DNA of 64,000 nucleotides from Clostridium pascui (GTDB taxonomy: Bacteria; Bacillota; Clostridia; Clostridiales; Clostridiaceae), in contig NZ_JAFBDB010000006.1 of assembly GCF_016908015.1 (NCBI RefSeq), positions 1 to 64,000 of the forward strand, given 5' to 3'. Under the pieces are notes generated by a model. The model saw nothing but the letters and a program-made list of their open reading frames with translations. It was not told where the DNA came from and made no database searches. Numbering within the stretch: position 1 is the stretch's first letter; each line of letters starts with the position of its first letter. The translations under genes and the position numbers were made by a program. Shown in pieces: positions 34,420 through 42,974 of this stretch.

Positions 34420-35526
34420 TTAATCCAACGTTTTGCTGAACTTTTTCATAGTAATAAAAACAATAATAAAAATTAAAAGCATTAAGGAACCAATTGGTTT
34501 TATTAAATAAGAAAAACCAACGCCCTTTACTATTATTCCTCTAAGTATTTGCAAAAAGTATGTTATAGGCAAAATATTACCCATGTAGTATACAGCTTTA
34601 GGCATAGCTTCCCTTGGGAACATAAATCCTGAAAGAAGTACACTTGGTAACAGCAATCCAATGGAGGCTTGCATGGCTTGCAATTGAGTTTTAGCTACAG
34701 TTGATATAAGCATTCCCATAGCTAAGGAGCATATCAAAAATAGTGTGCCCAATAAAATAAGCAAAAGCATACTTCCCTTTACCACAACTCCAAATATTAA
34801 ATATCCTAAAGCAAGTGCTACCAGCATGTCTAGAAAACCTATAATAGTATAAGGAATCAACTTTCCTAAAATTAATTCAAGGGCTGTAACGGGAGTCATA
34901 ATAAGCTGCTCTATGGTTCCCTTTTCTTTTTCTCTTACCATGGTAAAGGAGGTTAGTATCACCGTTATGTTTTGCAAAATTAATCCTATAACTCCAGGTA
35001 TGTTAAAATTACTGCTTTCCATAGTTGGATTGTATAAAGTAAAAGGTTTTACATTAACTCCTTTGCCTGAGTTTATTTGTTTTAATTTAAGAGAATAGTT
35101 ATTCCCAATTAATAAAGAGTAAGACAGTGCAGTTCTTGCTATGGTTGGATCTGAACCATCCACAAGCACCTGAATTTCTGAAGGGGTGTTTTTTCTAAGA
35201 TTCTTTGCAAATTCAGGTGGAATTACAAGGCCAACCTTTGCTTCACCCATATCTATAGTTTCTTGTACTTCCTTTTGAGAGTTCACCATATCATATAGGG
35301 TAAAGTAATAGGAATTTGTGAACTTATTTATTAATTCTCTACTATCAGAGGTTTTATCTCCATCATAAACAACTAAGTTTACATTATTTACATCTGTGTT
35401 TACTGCAAAGCCAAATAAAAACAGCATCATAATTGGCATGACCATGGCTATGGCTAAACTAGCTTTATCTCTTCTTATATGTATAAATTCTTTTTTTGTA
35501 ATAGTAAATAGTCTTTTCCACTTCAT
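34420..35526 (-). CDS. ABC-2 type exporter permease
   Basis: This 368-residue permease has one N-terminal helix (about 22-42), a large outer domain (about 45-170) and five C-terminal helices, the layout of YbhR/YbhS-type ABC-2 permeases. It is the third gene of a minus-strand operon with a membrane-fusion protein and an ATPase, 12 bases after the ATPase. Such systems export drugs or other amphiphilic compounds. There is one permease gene, so it probably forms a homodimer. Confidence 0.92.
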   Translation of the reverse strand: MKWKRLFTITKKEFIHIRRDKASLAIAMVMPIMMLFLFGFAVNTDVNNVNLVVYDGDKTSDSRELINKFTNSYYFTLYDMVNSQKEVQETIDMGEAKVGLVIPPEFAKNLRKNTPSEIQVLVDGSDPTIARTALSYSLLIGNNYSLKLKQINSGKGVNVKPFTLYNPTMESSNFNIPGVIGLILQNITVILTSFTMVREKEKGTIEQLIMTPVTALELILGKLIPYTIIGFLDMLVALALGYLIFGVVVKGSMLLLILLGTLFLICSLAMGMLISTVAKTQLQAMQASIGLLLPSVLLSGFMFPREAMPKAVYYMGNILPITYFLQILRGIIVKGVGFSYLIKPIGSLMLLIFIIVFITMKKFSKTLD

Positions 35527-35538
35527 TAAATTTTCCCC

Positions 35539-36315
35539 CTAATCCTTTGACAGCTTTAGCTCATCAAAAGATGATATAACATCTCTATTGGAAAGTTTTT
35601 TAACATAATCAATAAATATATCCTCTAAATTATTTACTCCATGCTTTTTATATAAGTTATCCGTAGTATCAATGGTAATAAGCTTACTATTGTATATAAA
35701 AGCTGTAATGTCGCATATAGAGGCTTCATCCATATAGTGGGTGGTTACTAGGACAGTTATGCCGCCCTTAGCGAGCTCTGTTATTGTATGCCAAAATTCT
35801 CTTCTTGAAACAGGGTCAACTCCTGCAGTAGGCTCATCCAGCACTAAAAGGCTTGGACTATGTATCAGTGCACAGCCCAAAGCAAGCCTTTGCTTCCATC
35901 CACCGGATAGGGTACCTGCTAAACTTTTTTCCTTACCCTTTAAATTGGCCATTTCAATGAGTTCTGATTTTCGCATCTCTAATCTTTCTTTAGGTAACAT
36001 ATAGATATTACCATAGAAATCAAGATTTTCTTCCACAGTTAAGTCTTCATACAAACTAAACTTTTGAGACATATATCCTATATTTTGTTTGATTTTTTCA
36101 GATTCTTTTATAATATCATAGCCAAGTACTTTTCCTTCACCAGAGGTAGGTCTTAGCACCCCGCAAATCATTCTTATAGTGGTGGATTTTCCAGAACCAT
36201 TTGGCCCTAAAAATCCAAATATTTTTCCCTTAGGTATATCAAAGGATAGGTTATCCACCGCTGTAAAGTCATTGAATTTTTTAGTTAGATGTTTTATTGA
36301 AATAGCATACTCCAT
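35539..36315 (-). CDS. ABC exporter ATPase
   Basis: This 258-residue ATP-binding protein has Walker A GPNGSGKSTT, signature LSGGWKQRLALG (Trp replaces the usual Gln/Met) and Walker B LLVLDEPTAGVD. It ends with a short C-terminal extension. It lies between the HlyD-type adaptor and the permease with 12-base gaps, so all three are one unit. Confidence 0.94.
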   Translation of the reverse strand: MEYAISIKHLTKKFNDFTAVDNLSFDIPKGKIFGFLGPNGSGKSTTIRMICGVLRPTSGEGKVLGYDIIKESEKIKQNIGYMSQKFSLYEDLTVEENLDFYGNIYMLPKERLEMRKSELIEMANLKGKEKSLAGTLSGGWKQRLALGCALIHSPSLLVLDEPTAGVDPVSRREFWHTITELAKGGITVLVTTHYMDEASICDITAFIYNSKLITIDTTDNLYKKHGVNNLEDIFIDYVKKLSNRDVISSFDELKLSKD

Positions 36316-36327
36316 AATAAACCCCCG

Positions 36328-37440
36328 TTATTTTAAATTTACATCAAAGAGCATTCCAGGTTTAACTATATCTAAGTTATCCATTATTTTTATTTTCACT
36401 CCATATACAAGTTTTGCTCTATCTTTCTTAGTAACTATATTCATTGGGGTGAATTCTGCCTCTGAGGAAATGTAGCTTATCTTACCTTTTATAGTTTTAC
36501 CTTCAAGAAAATCACTTTTCATAGTTACCTCTTTATCTAACTTAATGCTTGGAAGTACCTTTTCTGGCACATATATTTTCACCCACATATTTTCAGTATT
36601 GAGTAATGTAACTATGGGGCTTCCTGGTGCTACGTATTCTCCTGTTTTATAATTGATAGTTTCTATAGTTCCAGAAGCTAAAGATATTACATTGCTTTTA
36701 TCCAGTGCAATTTTAGAAAGTTCATAACTATTTTTAGCTTTTTCTACTTCATATGAGGCAGAGGTTTTATCCCTATTGGTAGCTCCGTTTATGAGTAAGT
36801 TTAACTTTTCTTTGGCAGCATCCAGCTGTGCTTTATAGCTATTTAGCTGAGCATTAGCGGAATTTATGGAACTATTAACACTATTTAGTGTATTGGTGGC
36901 GTTGTCAAAAAGGTTCTTAGCTGTATCCATATTGTACTTCGACTCTATTCCATCTTTATATAGAGCCGCAGTATCATCGTAAATCTTTTTTCTATAATCA
37001 TAATTTTTCTTTGCAGCATCAATATTATCCTTGGCTGATTGAACGGAGGCTTCTCCCTGTGCCACTAAAGCCTGAGCCTGTCTTACTACAGCTTCTTGAG
37101 CTTTTATTTCTTCTGATCTATTTCCTTCTTGTACCTTTCCTAATTGATTTTCAGCGGTTTTTACACCAATTTCAGCACTCTGTAGTTTTATTTCATTTTC
37201 ACTTGGATCTATAATTGCAACTAAACTTCCACTCTTAACCTTATTTCCTTCTTTAAATTTTAGTTCTTTAATTTTTCCATTGATTTCTGCAGAGAGGTTT
37301 ATCTTATCTGCTTCTGCTGAACCATAGTATATGTATTCATCATCTTTATCCTTATTAGCATTTTTCATTATAAAAAAGGTTGAAAGACATGCTAATGCCA
37401 GTAGTGAGGCTATAATTTTGATGCTTTTCTTTTTTGCCAA
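36328..37440 (-). CDS. HlyD-family membrane-fusion protein
   Basis: This 370-residue periplasmic-adaptor-type protein has an N-terminal anchor (about residues 6-25), a split lipoyl domain (near 45-75 and again 250-290) and a long coiled-coil hairpin (about 80-220). In a Gram-positive it would sit outside the membrane and work with the ABC-2 exporter. The frame opens with GTG at 37449, but that overlaps AAAGGAG; the TTG at 37440, eight bases after the site, is the likelier start. Confidence 0.88.
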   Translation of the reverse strand: MAKKKSIKIIASLLALACLSTFFIMKNANKDKDDEYIYYGSAEADKINLSAEINGKIKELKFKEGNKVKSGSLVAIIDPSENEIKLQSAEIGVKTAENQLGKVQEGNRSEEIKAQEAVVRQAQALVAQGEASVQSAKDNIDAAKKNYDYRKKIYDDTAALYKDGIESKYNMDTAKNLFDNATNTLNSVNSSINSANAQLNSYKAQLDAAKEKLNLLINGATNRDKTSASYEVEKAKNSYELSKIALDKSNVISLASGTIETINYKTGEYVAPGSPIVTLLNTENMWVKIYVPEKVLPSIKLDKEVTMKSDFLEGKTIKGKISYISSEAEFTPMNIVTKKDRAKLVYGVKIKIMDNLDIVKPGMLFDVNLK

Positions 37441-37478
37441 AATAACCACTCCTTTTATTTCTTAGATAAGGCATATTC

Positions 37479-37618
37479 AAATAAATAACTAGTCAGTATG
37501 CTAGTTTATTTTGTGAACTACTTCTTCCTTGGAACCTACTAATAGCACAACTATTAGCAGAACCCAAGTCATTGTATTTCACAAAATATCCGTCGCATCT
37601 TTGACTTGTTATTTATTT
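37479..37618. repeat. 140-bp foldback element
   Basis: The two halves are near-perfect inverted copies. The ends are AAATAAATAACTAGTCA and TGACTTGTTATTTATTT, inner blocks are TATTTTGTGAA and TTCACAAAATA, and the centre is CTAATAG-CACAA-CTATTAG. It abuts the tetR stop codon and separates tetR from the exporter genes. It has the form of a MITE or foldback element and as RNA would be a very long hairpin. Confidence 0.85.
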
Positions 37619-38302
37619 TCATATGCCTAATACGCCATTAAGCAATATATCTACTATATTTTTTATATCTTCTTCTTTGCCTTCTTTTCTAGGGAAAAAC
37701 TCAGGGAACATACCCGTTAGAGTTATATAGCCCATAAGCATACTAATCATTGTCCTTGTTATAACATTTGAATCTATGTCATCTCTAAAATTTCCTTTTT
37801 CTATATTTCCTTCTACAAAGGCATTTATAAAGGGGATGACCTTAGGTGCAATATCCTTTTGAATGATTTGTAATAACTCTGGGTGATACATGGCTTCCAC
37901 AAAAACAGTCTTGATAAGTGGAAAGTTTTTTTCTATAAGAGTTAATCTATCTATAAATAAATCTTTTATTACCTCATCTAAAGATTTGTGTTTTTCATTT
38001 TTTATAATTGCTTCTGCAGATTTGATAACTAAGGGCCTAAAAAACTTAACAATTATAGGTAGTATAAGTCCCATAAGTAAATCCTGTTTAGTCTTGTAAT
38101 ACCTAAATATAGTTCCCTCTGCTACGTCTGCTTCTTTAGCAATTTCACTGGTTCTGCTTTGCCCAAAGCCCTTTTCTGAAAAAACCTTCACTGCAGCTTC
38201 GATTATCTGCCACTGTCTTTTTGTAATTTCTTCCTCAGAAAAGTTTCCTTCTAAAAATAGGCTTTCTATTAAACTTGCATTCTCATCCTTTGAAAAGTCC
38301 AT
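37619..38302 (-). CDS. TetR-family regulator
   Basis: This 227-residue repressor has the TetR DNA-binding domain at about residues 30-75 (IIEAAVKVFSEKGFGQSRTS, then EGTIFRYYKTKQDL). The C-terminal ligand domain is helical. It is the first gene of the exporter operon, though the foldback element lies between it and the rest. A palindrome upstream (38351-38374) is the likely operator, giving autoregulation and induction by an exported compound. Confidence 0.92.
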   Translation of the reverse strand: MDFSKDENASLIESLFLEGNFSEEEITKRQWQIIEAAVKVFSEKGFGQSRTSEIAKEADVAEGTIFRYYKTKQDLLMGLILPIIVKFFRPLVIKSAEAIIKNEKHKSLDEVIKDLFIDRLTLIEKNFPLIKTVFVEAMYHPELLQIIQKDIAPKVIPFINAFVEGNIEKGNFRDDIDSNVITRTMISMLMGYITLTGMFPEFFPRKEGKEEDIKNIVDILLNGVLGI

Positions 38303-38350
38303 AATATGCTGATTCCTCCTATAGTGAATTTATAAAAGCAAATGCTTTTT

Positions 38351-38374
38351 AATAATGAGTGTTTACTCATTATT
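38351..38374. promoter_or_regulatory. TetR operator candidate
   Basis: AATAATGAGT-GTTT-ACTCATTATT, a perfect 10-bp inverted repeat, lies 49 bases upstream of the tetR start. Confidence 0.7.
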
Positions 38375-38521
38375 AGCTTACAACATTTATATTCTTTTGT
38401 AAATGGTGAAAAAGAGTACAGATGAATTTCATTGATTTTTTATATTATTATAAATAGATAAAAAGGATACAATACTAGATATGATAATCTATTTAGACCT
38501 ACGGGAAAGGAATGATAATTT

Positions 38522-38665
38522 ATGAAAAAGTTAACTGAAAGAACATATCGTGATAAAAAGCAATTTAACACTGCATCTAAAAAGCTAGCAAAGAAAGGCT
38601 TTAAGGTTTTAAATGTATCAGAAGTAGATGGAAAGTATGTAGTAGAATATCAAACTAGACCTTAG
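38522..38665 (+). CDS. Small basic protein, 47 residues
   Basis: The ORF has AAAGGAATG before its ATG and encodes a basic soluble peptide (start MKKLTERTYRDKKQF, end VEYQTRP) with a predicted helix then two strands. A strong terminator follows. A decayed copy of its 3' half and terminator lies at 49420-49549, on the other side of the sulfate operon, which supports this as a once-functional gene. No family was recognised. Confidence 0.65.
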   Translation: MKKLTERTYRDKKQFNTASKKLAKKGFKVLNVSEVDGKYVVEYQTRP

Positions 38666-38672
38666 TTAATAT

Positions 38673-38720
38673 AAAAGACCACAGGGAAGAGTCTATACTC
38701 TTCCCTGTGGTCTTTTAATT
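38673..38720 (+). terminator. Strong terminator
   Basis: AAAAGACCACAGGGAAGAGT pairs perfectly with ACTCTTCCCTGTGGTCTTTT, followed by AATTT. Confidence 0.95.
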
Positions 38721-38758
38721 TATAAAGATAATTTATAAAAGAAATATTAGAAATAATA

Positions 38759-38787
38759 TTGACATACTATGAAATTTTAAATATACT
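38759..38787 (+). promoter_or_regulatory. SigA promoter of the sulfate operon
   Basis: TTGACA (38759-38764) and TATACT (38782-38787) with an exact 17-base spacer. The transcript would begin near 38794 and carry a leader of about 260 bases before the sulfate-binding protein gene. Confidence 0.75.
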
Positions 38788-38947
38788 TTACTAAAGCAAT
38801 ATCCTTATTAAACCCATAAGTTTAGTAGGAATACTAAATGAGATAATACATAGTTTTAAGCAAAATATATTTGTAGTTAATTCGTAGTAAAAAAATATTA
38901 AAAGAATCAAGAATATTAAAAATATGAAATATAGGGGGATATGTATT

Positions 38948-39007
38948 ATGGTAAAGCTGTTTAAAATAATCTTTCAATCAAATGGAGTCATGCGATGTTG
39001 TTGTTGA
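38948..39007 (+). CDS. Poly-Cys leader peptide (uORF)
   Basis: A 19-codon ORF reads MVKLFKIIFQSNGVMRCCC and ends with three TGT Cys codons directly before TGA. AGGGGG lies nine bases before its ATG. It sits between a strong promoter and the first gene of a sulfate-assimilation operon. In actinobacteria, leader peptides with Cys runs sense cysteinyl-tRNA supply and control sulfur genes; this looks like a clostridial equivalent. Ribosome stalling at the Cys codons could free or block the downstream ribosome binding site, 37 bases away, or affect transcription. The mechanism is inferred. Confidence 0.75.
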   Translation: MVKLFKIIFQSNGVMRCCC

Positions 39008-39055
39008 AATAGTTAATACATGGCAGTTAATTAAAGTTTGAATGGAGAGATGATT

Positions 39056-40087
39056 GTGAATATAAAGAGAGCAATGGTATTAGGACTATCCCTGGTTTTA
39101 GTAGTAGGAACATTCATAGGTTGTGGTAAAGGTAAATCTTCATCTAATAATACCATAGAAATTACCAATGTATCCTATGACCCAACAAGAGAGCTTTATG
39201 AAGAATATAATGAAGAATTCGCAAAATATTGGAAAGAAAAGACTGGACAAAATATAGATGTTATACAGTCACATGGCGGTTCAGGTAAACAGGCACGCTC
39301 TGTAATTGAAGGAAATGAAGCAGATGTGGTAACTTTAGCCCTTGCTCATGACATTACAGCAATTGAAAATGCCGGTTTGATAGATAAAAACTGGATTAAC
39401 GAATTGAACAATAATAGCGCCCCTTATACTTCCACTATCGTATTTTTAGTTCGTAAAGGAAATGAAAAGAATATTAATGATTGGGATGACTTAGTAAAAG
39501 ATGGTGTCAACGTTATTACTCCAAACCCTAAATCTTCAGGGGGCGCTCGATGGAATTTCCTTGCAGCCTGGGCCTATGCAGATAAGAAATTTGGTGGAGA
39601 TAAAGAAAAGGTTGAAAAGTTTGTAAGTGATCTGTACAAGAATGTGGCAGTACTTGATTCAGGAGCAAGAGCTTCAGCAACAACCTTTGTAGAAAATGGT
39701 CAAGGAGATGTTTTGATTGCATGGGAGAATGAAGCCTATCTTTCAGCAAAAGGAAATCCAGATAAATTTGAAATTATAACACCAAGCATCAGCATTTTAG
39801 CAGAGCCATCAGTTACTGTAGTAGATAAAACGGCTAAGAAAAGAGAAACTGAGGAAGTTGCAAAAGCTTATCTTGAATATTTATATTCTGATGTAGGACA
39901 AAAAATTGCAGGAGATAATTATTACAGACCTTCTAATAAGAAAATCTTACAGAAATATTCAAATGTGTTTAATCTGAATATTAAAATGGTAACTATTAAC
40001 GATTTTGGTGGATGGGATAAAGCCTATAGCGATTTCTTTGAGGATGGAGCAATATTTGATAAGGTATATACAAATAAATCAAAATAA
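39056..40087 (+). CDS. sbp: Sulfate-binding lipoprotein (Sbp)
   Basis: This 343-residue substrate-binding protein of the SulT transporter has a lipoprotein signal (TFIGCGKG) and the family motifs [13 protein letters not shown] and VTLALAHDI. It captures sulfate (or thiosulfate) outside the cell. The frame is open from TTG 39038; GGAGAG lies six bases before GTG 39056 and touches ATG 39050, so GTG is preferred. It is the first structural gene after the poly-Cys leader. Confidence 0.9.
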   Translation: MNIKRAMVLGLSLVLVVGTFIGCGKGKSSSNNTIEITNVSYDPTRELYEEYNEEFAKYWKEKTGQNIDVIQSHGGSGKQARSVIEGNEADVVTLALAHDITAIENAGLIDKNWINELNNNSAPYTSTIVFLVRKGNEKNINDWDDLVKDGVNVITPNPKSSGGARWNFLAAWAYADKKFGGDKEKVEKFVSDLYKNVAVLDSGARASATTFVENGQGDVLIAWENEAYLSAKGNPDKFEIITPSISILAEPSVTVVDKTAKKRETEEVAKAYLEYLYSDVGQKIAGDNYYRPSNKKILQKYSNVFNLNIKMVTINDFGGWDKAYSDFFEDGAIFDKVYTNKSK

Positions 40088-40106
40088 CACATATTAAGGG
40101 GAGTAT

Positions 40107-40142
40107 GGATACGGATAAATAAGCTTGTTTTATATCCGTATC
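40107..40142 (+). other. Intercistronic stem-loop
   Basis: GATACGGATA pairs with TATCCGTATC (10 bp) with no T run after it. It lies between sbp and cysT and probably stabilises the abundant sbp message. Confidence 0.6.
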
Positions 40143-40172
40143 TAATATAGCAGATGGAAGGAAACAGTTTCA

Positions 40173-41024
40173 ATGGAGATAAATAAAGTTAAAAATAAAA
40201 AAAAGCGTGAGAAAAGAGTGATTCCCGGCTTTGGAATTTCTATGGGGGTAACACTGGCTTTATTAAGTTTAATTATTCTAATTCCAATGGCATCTATAAT
40301 AATATCAGCTTCAGGTCTTACTTTTAATGAGTTTATAAGGATAGTGTCTGCAAAAGATGTTGTTTCAGGATATAAAGTAAGTTTTTTATGTGCTTTCATA
40401 GCTGCACTCATTAATTGTATATTTGGAATTATTTTAGCATGGGTATTGGTGAAATATGACTTCCCTCTAAAAGGTTTTATAGATGGTTTGATAGAACTTC
40501 CTTTTGCACTTCCTACATCCGTTGCAGGTATTGCCTTAACTTCATTGTATTCAGATAAGGGATGGATTGGAAGTATCTTTGCAAAAGCTGGTATTAAAAT
40601 CGCGTATACAAAAATAGGAATTATAATTGCAATGATATTTATAGGAATTCCTTTTGTAGTACGAGCTATACAGCCTGTATTGGAAAAGATGGATAAACAA
40701 TATGAAGAGGCAGCTGCTATGCTGGGAGCAAGTGAAAAGAGAACATTTTTTAAAGTTATATTGCCAGAGATATTTCCGGCTATGTTAACTGGTTTTGGAT
40801 TAGCCTTTGCAAGGGCCATAGGCGAATATGGAAGCGTTGTGTTTATTGCAGGAAATATTCCATATGAAACACAGATTGCGCCGCTGCTTATTATGACAAA
40901 ACTAGAGCAGTTTAAATATACAGATGCAACTGCAATTGCACTTGTTATGTTAGTGTCATCCTTTGCTATATTGCTGTTTGTAAATATGATACAAGTCCGT
41001 GTAAATAAAATTACAAACAATTAA
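40173..41024 (+). CDS. cysT: Sulfate ABC transporter permease CysT
   Basis: This 283-residue permease has six predicted membrane helices and the EAA-type loop (EEAAAMLGASEKRTFFKVILPEIFP, beginning near residue 180) that contacts the ATPase. The family features SLYSDKGWIG and FARAIGEYGSVVFIAGN identify the CysT/CysU branch. It pairs with CysW, 12 bases downstream. Confidence 0.93.
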   Translation: MEINKVKNKKKREKRVIPGFGISMGVTLALLSLIILIPMASIIISASGLTFNEFIRIVSAKDVVSGYKVSFLCAFIAALINCIFGIILAWVLVKYDFPLKGFIDGLIELPFALPTSVAGIALTSLYSDKGWIGSIFAKAGIKIAYTKIGIIIAMIFIGIPFVVRAIQPVLEKMDKQYEEAAAMLGASEKRTFFKVILPEIFPAMLTGFGLAFARAIGEYGSVVFIAGNIPYETQIAPLLIMTKLEQFKYTDATAIALVMLVSSFAILLFVNMIQVRVNKITNN

Positions 41025-41036
41025 TAGGAGGTTAGT

Positions 41037-41885
41037 ATGAGTAAAGCAAACTATAAAAATGGACAGAAAAATAAAAACTCGGATATTACGAAAGTCATAT
41101 TAATTGTAATAAGTATTGTATTTATTATTGTCATGCTGGTAATACCAATTGTTGCTTCAATTATATATGCACTGCAAGATGGCATGGAAAGATACTTAAG
41201 GGTTGTTACGAACAAATATACATTAAAAGCATTAAAACTTACAATAATAGCTACTGTTTCAGCAGTTGCGATAAATACTTTTTTCGGGTTATTTGCAGCC
41301 TGGACAATTACAAAGTTTAAGTTCCGTGGAAAGCAATTATTGATGACCTTAATTGATATCCCCTTTGCAATATCACCTGTTATTGCAGGATTAGTGTTTA
41401 TTTTGACATTTGGGAGAATTGGATGGGCATATGATTTTTTACAGAAGTATGATATTAAAATAGTCTTTGCCGTTCCAGGAATTATTTTAGCAACGGTTTT
41501 TGTTACCTTTGCTTTTGTATCAAGGGAAATAATACCTGTACTCAATGCTCAGGGAAAGGATGAAGAGGAAGCAGCAGCTCTTATGGGAGCAAGCGGGTTT
41601 AAGATATTTACAAAGATCACCTTGCCTAACATCAAATGGGCATTGATTTACGGAATTATACTATGCATAGCAAGAGCCATGGGAGAGTTTGGTGCAGTTT
41701 CAGTTATTTCGGGACATTTAAGAGGAAAGACAAATACACTTCCTCTTCATGTTGAAGTGTTATATAACGAGTTTAAGCTGACAGATGCTTTTGCAGTATC
41801 TTCAATATTGATCATTATAGCAGTAATTATATTGATTATAAGAAACATCGTAGAATATAAAGCAAAAAAGGCTGGTGAAAGATAG
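41037..41885 (+). CDS. cysW: Sulfate ABC transporter permease CysW
   Basis: This 282-residue partner permease has six helices. The EAA loop (EEEAAALMGASGFKIFTK) and ARAMGEFGAVSVISGHLRG mark the CysW branch. Its TAG overlaps the GTG of cysA by one base. A basic, Lys/Asn-rich N-terminus of about 20 residues precedes the first helix. Confidence 0.93.
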   Translation: MSKANYKNGQKNKNSDITKVILIVISIVFIIVMLVIPIVASIIYALQDGMERYLRVVTNKYTLKALKLTIIATVSAVAINTFFGLFAAWTITKFKFRGKQLLMTLIDIPFAISPVIAGLVFILTFGRIGWAYDFLQKYDIKIVFAVPGIILATVFVTFAFVSREIIPVLNAQGKDEEEAAALMGASGFKIFTKITLPNIKWALIYGIILCIARAMGEFGAVSVISGHLRGKTNTLPLHVEVLYNEFKLTDAFAVSSILIIIAVIILIIRNIVEYKAKKAGER

Positions 41886-42946
41886 TGTATGTGGAATTAA
41901 AGAATATTAACAAAACATTTGGAGATTTTAAGGCATCCAATAATGTTAGCTTTGGAATAGAACAAGGAAAATTAATTGGTCTTTTAGGACCAAGTGGAAG
42001 TGGAAAAACAACAATTCTTCGTATGATTGCTGGTCTTGAAGAGCCGGATTCAGGAGATATTTTTATAGATGGTGTTCGTGTAAATGACATTCCAGCAAGC
42101 AAAAGAGGGATTGGGTTTGTATTTCAGAGCTATGCTTTGTTTCGTTACATGAGTGTATTTGATAATATAGCTTTTGGACTTGAGGTGCAGAAGAAAAGCA
42201 AAAAAGAGATAAAAGAAAAAGTGGATGAACTTATAAAATTAATTGGCCTAGAAGGGTTGGGAAAAAGGTACCCAAGCCAGCTTTCAGGGGGACAAAGGCA
42301 AAGAGTTGCATTTGCAAGGGCATTAGCTCCAAATCCGCAGCTTTTATTATTAGATGAGCCCTTTGCTGCCATTGATGCTAAAGTTAGACAGGAGCTTAGA
42401 ACCTGGCTGAAAGATATGATAAATAAAGTCGGTGTAACCAGCATCTTTGTTACCCATGATCAGGATGAGGCAATTGAAGTTGCAGATGAAATTATTATTA
42501 CTAATCGTGGAAATATTGAGCAGAAAGGTTCGCCTTTAGAGATTTATAAGAATCCATCAACATCTTTTGTTGCTCAGTTTGTTGGACAGTCTACTGTTAT
42601 AGAAGATTATCATAAACTTAAAGGTTTTAATAAAGTGCGTGATATCCAAAAAGCAGTTATCCGTCCCGAATTTGTAAGTGTTACTAAAGTAAATGAATTA
42701 AAGCAATTTATTAGTGCGGCAGAAGATGGAATTATAGAACAAATATTATTTAGAGGAAGCTATTTAGAGTTAAAAGTAAATGTAAAAGGCATAATTTTAA
42801 CTGCGCACAGATTTCTTGAAGATACTCCGGTTGAAGTTGGAGAAAGGGTAAAGGTTAAAATTTATCGTTTATATGTATTTGACGAGAAGGAAGCCTCATT
42901 GCTTAGAAATCCTGCACTGGAAGACAATAACTGGGTATTTATTTAG
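41885..42946 (+). CDS. cysA: Sulfate ABC transporter ATPase CysA
   Basis: This 353-residue ATPase has Walker A GPSGSGKTT, signature LSGGQRQRVAFARAL and Walker B LLLLDEPFAAID. A C-terminal TOBE-like regulatory domain follows (about 240-350). It starts with GTG overlapping the cysW stop. It powers sulfate uptake with Sbp and CysTW. Confidence 0.95.
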   Translation: MYVELKNINKTFGDFKASNNVSFGIEQGKLIGLLGPSGSGKTTILRMIAGLEEPDSGDIFIDGVRVNDIPASKRGIGFVFQSYALFRYMSVFDNIAFGLEVQKKSKKEIKEKVDELIKLIGLEGLGKRYPSQLSGGQRQRVAFARALAPNPQLLLLDEPFAAIDAKVRQELRTWLKDMINKVGVTSIFVTHDQDEAIEVADEIIITNRGNIEQKGSPLEIYKNPSTSFVAQFVGQSTVIEDYHKLKGFNKVRDIQKAVIRPEFVSVTKVNELKQFISAAEDGIIEQILFRGSYLELKVNVKGIILTAHRFLEDTPVEVGERVKVKIYRLYVFDEKEASLLRNPALEDNNWVFI

Positions 42947-42974
42947 TAAACATTAAATTTAAAAGGAGTACTAT

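Noticed and set aside
40142-41020. 292-codon minus-strand ORF
   Set aside because: It is the antisense shadow of cysT; it has no ribosome binding site and its composition mirrors the membrane protein on the other strand.
41051-41545. 164-codon minus-strand ORF
   Set aside because: Shadow of cysW with no start signal.
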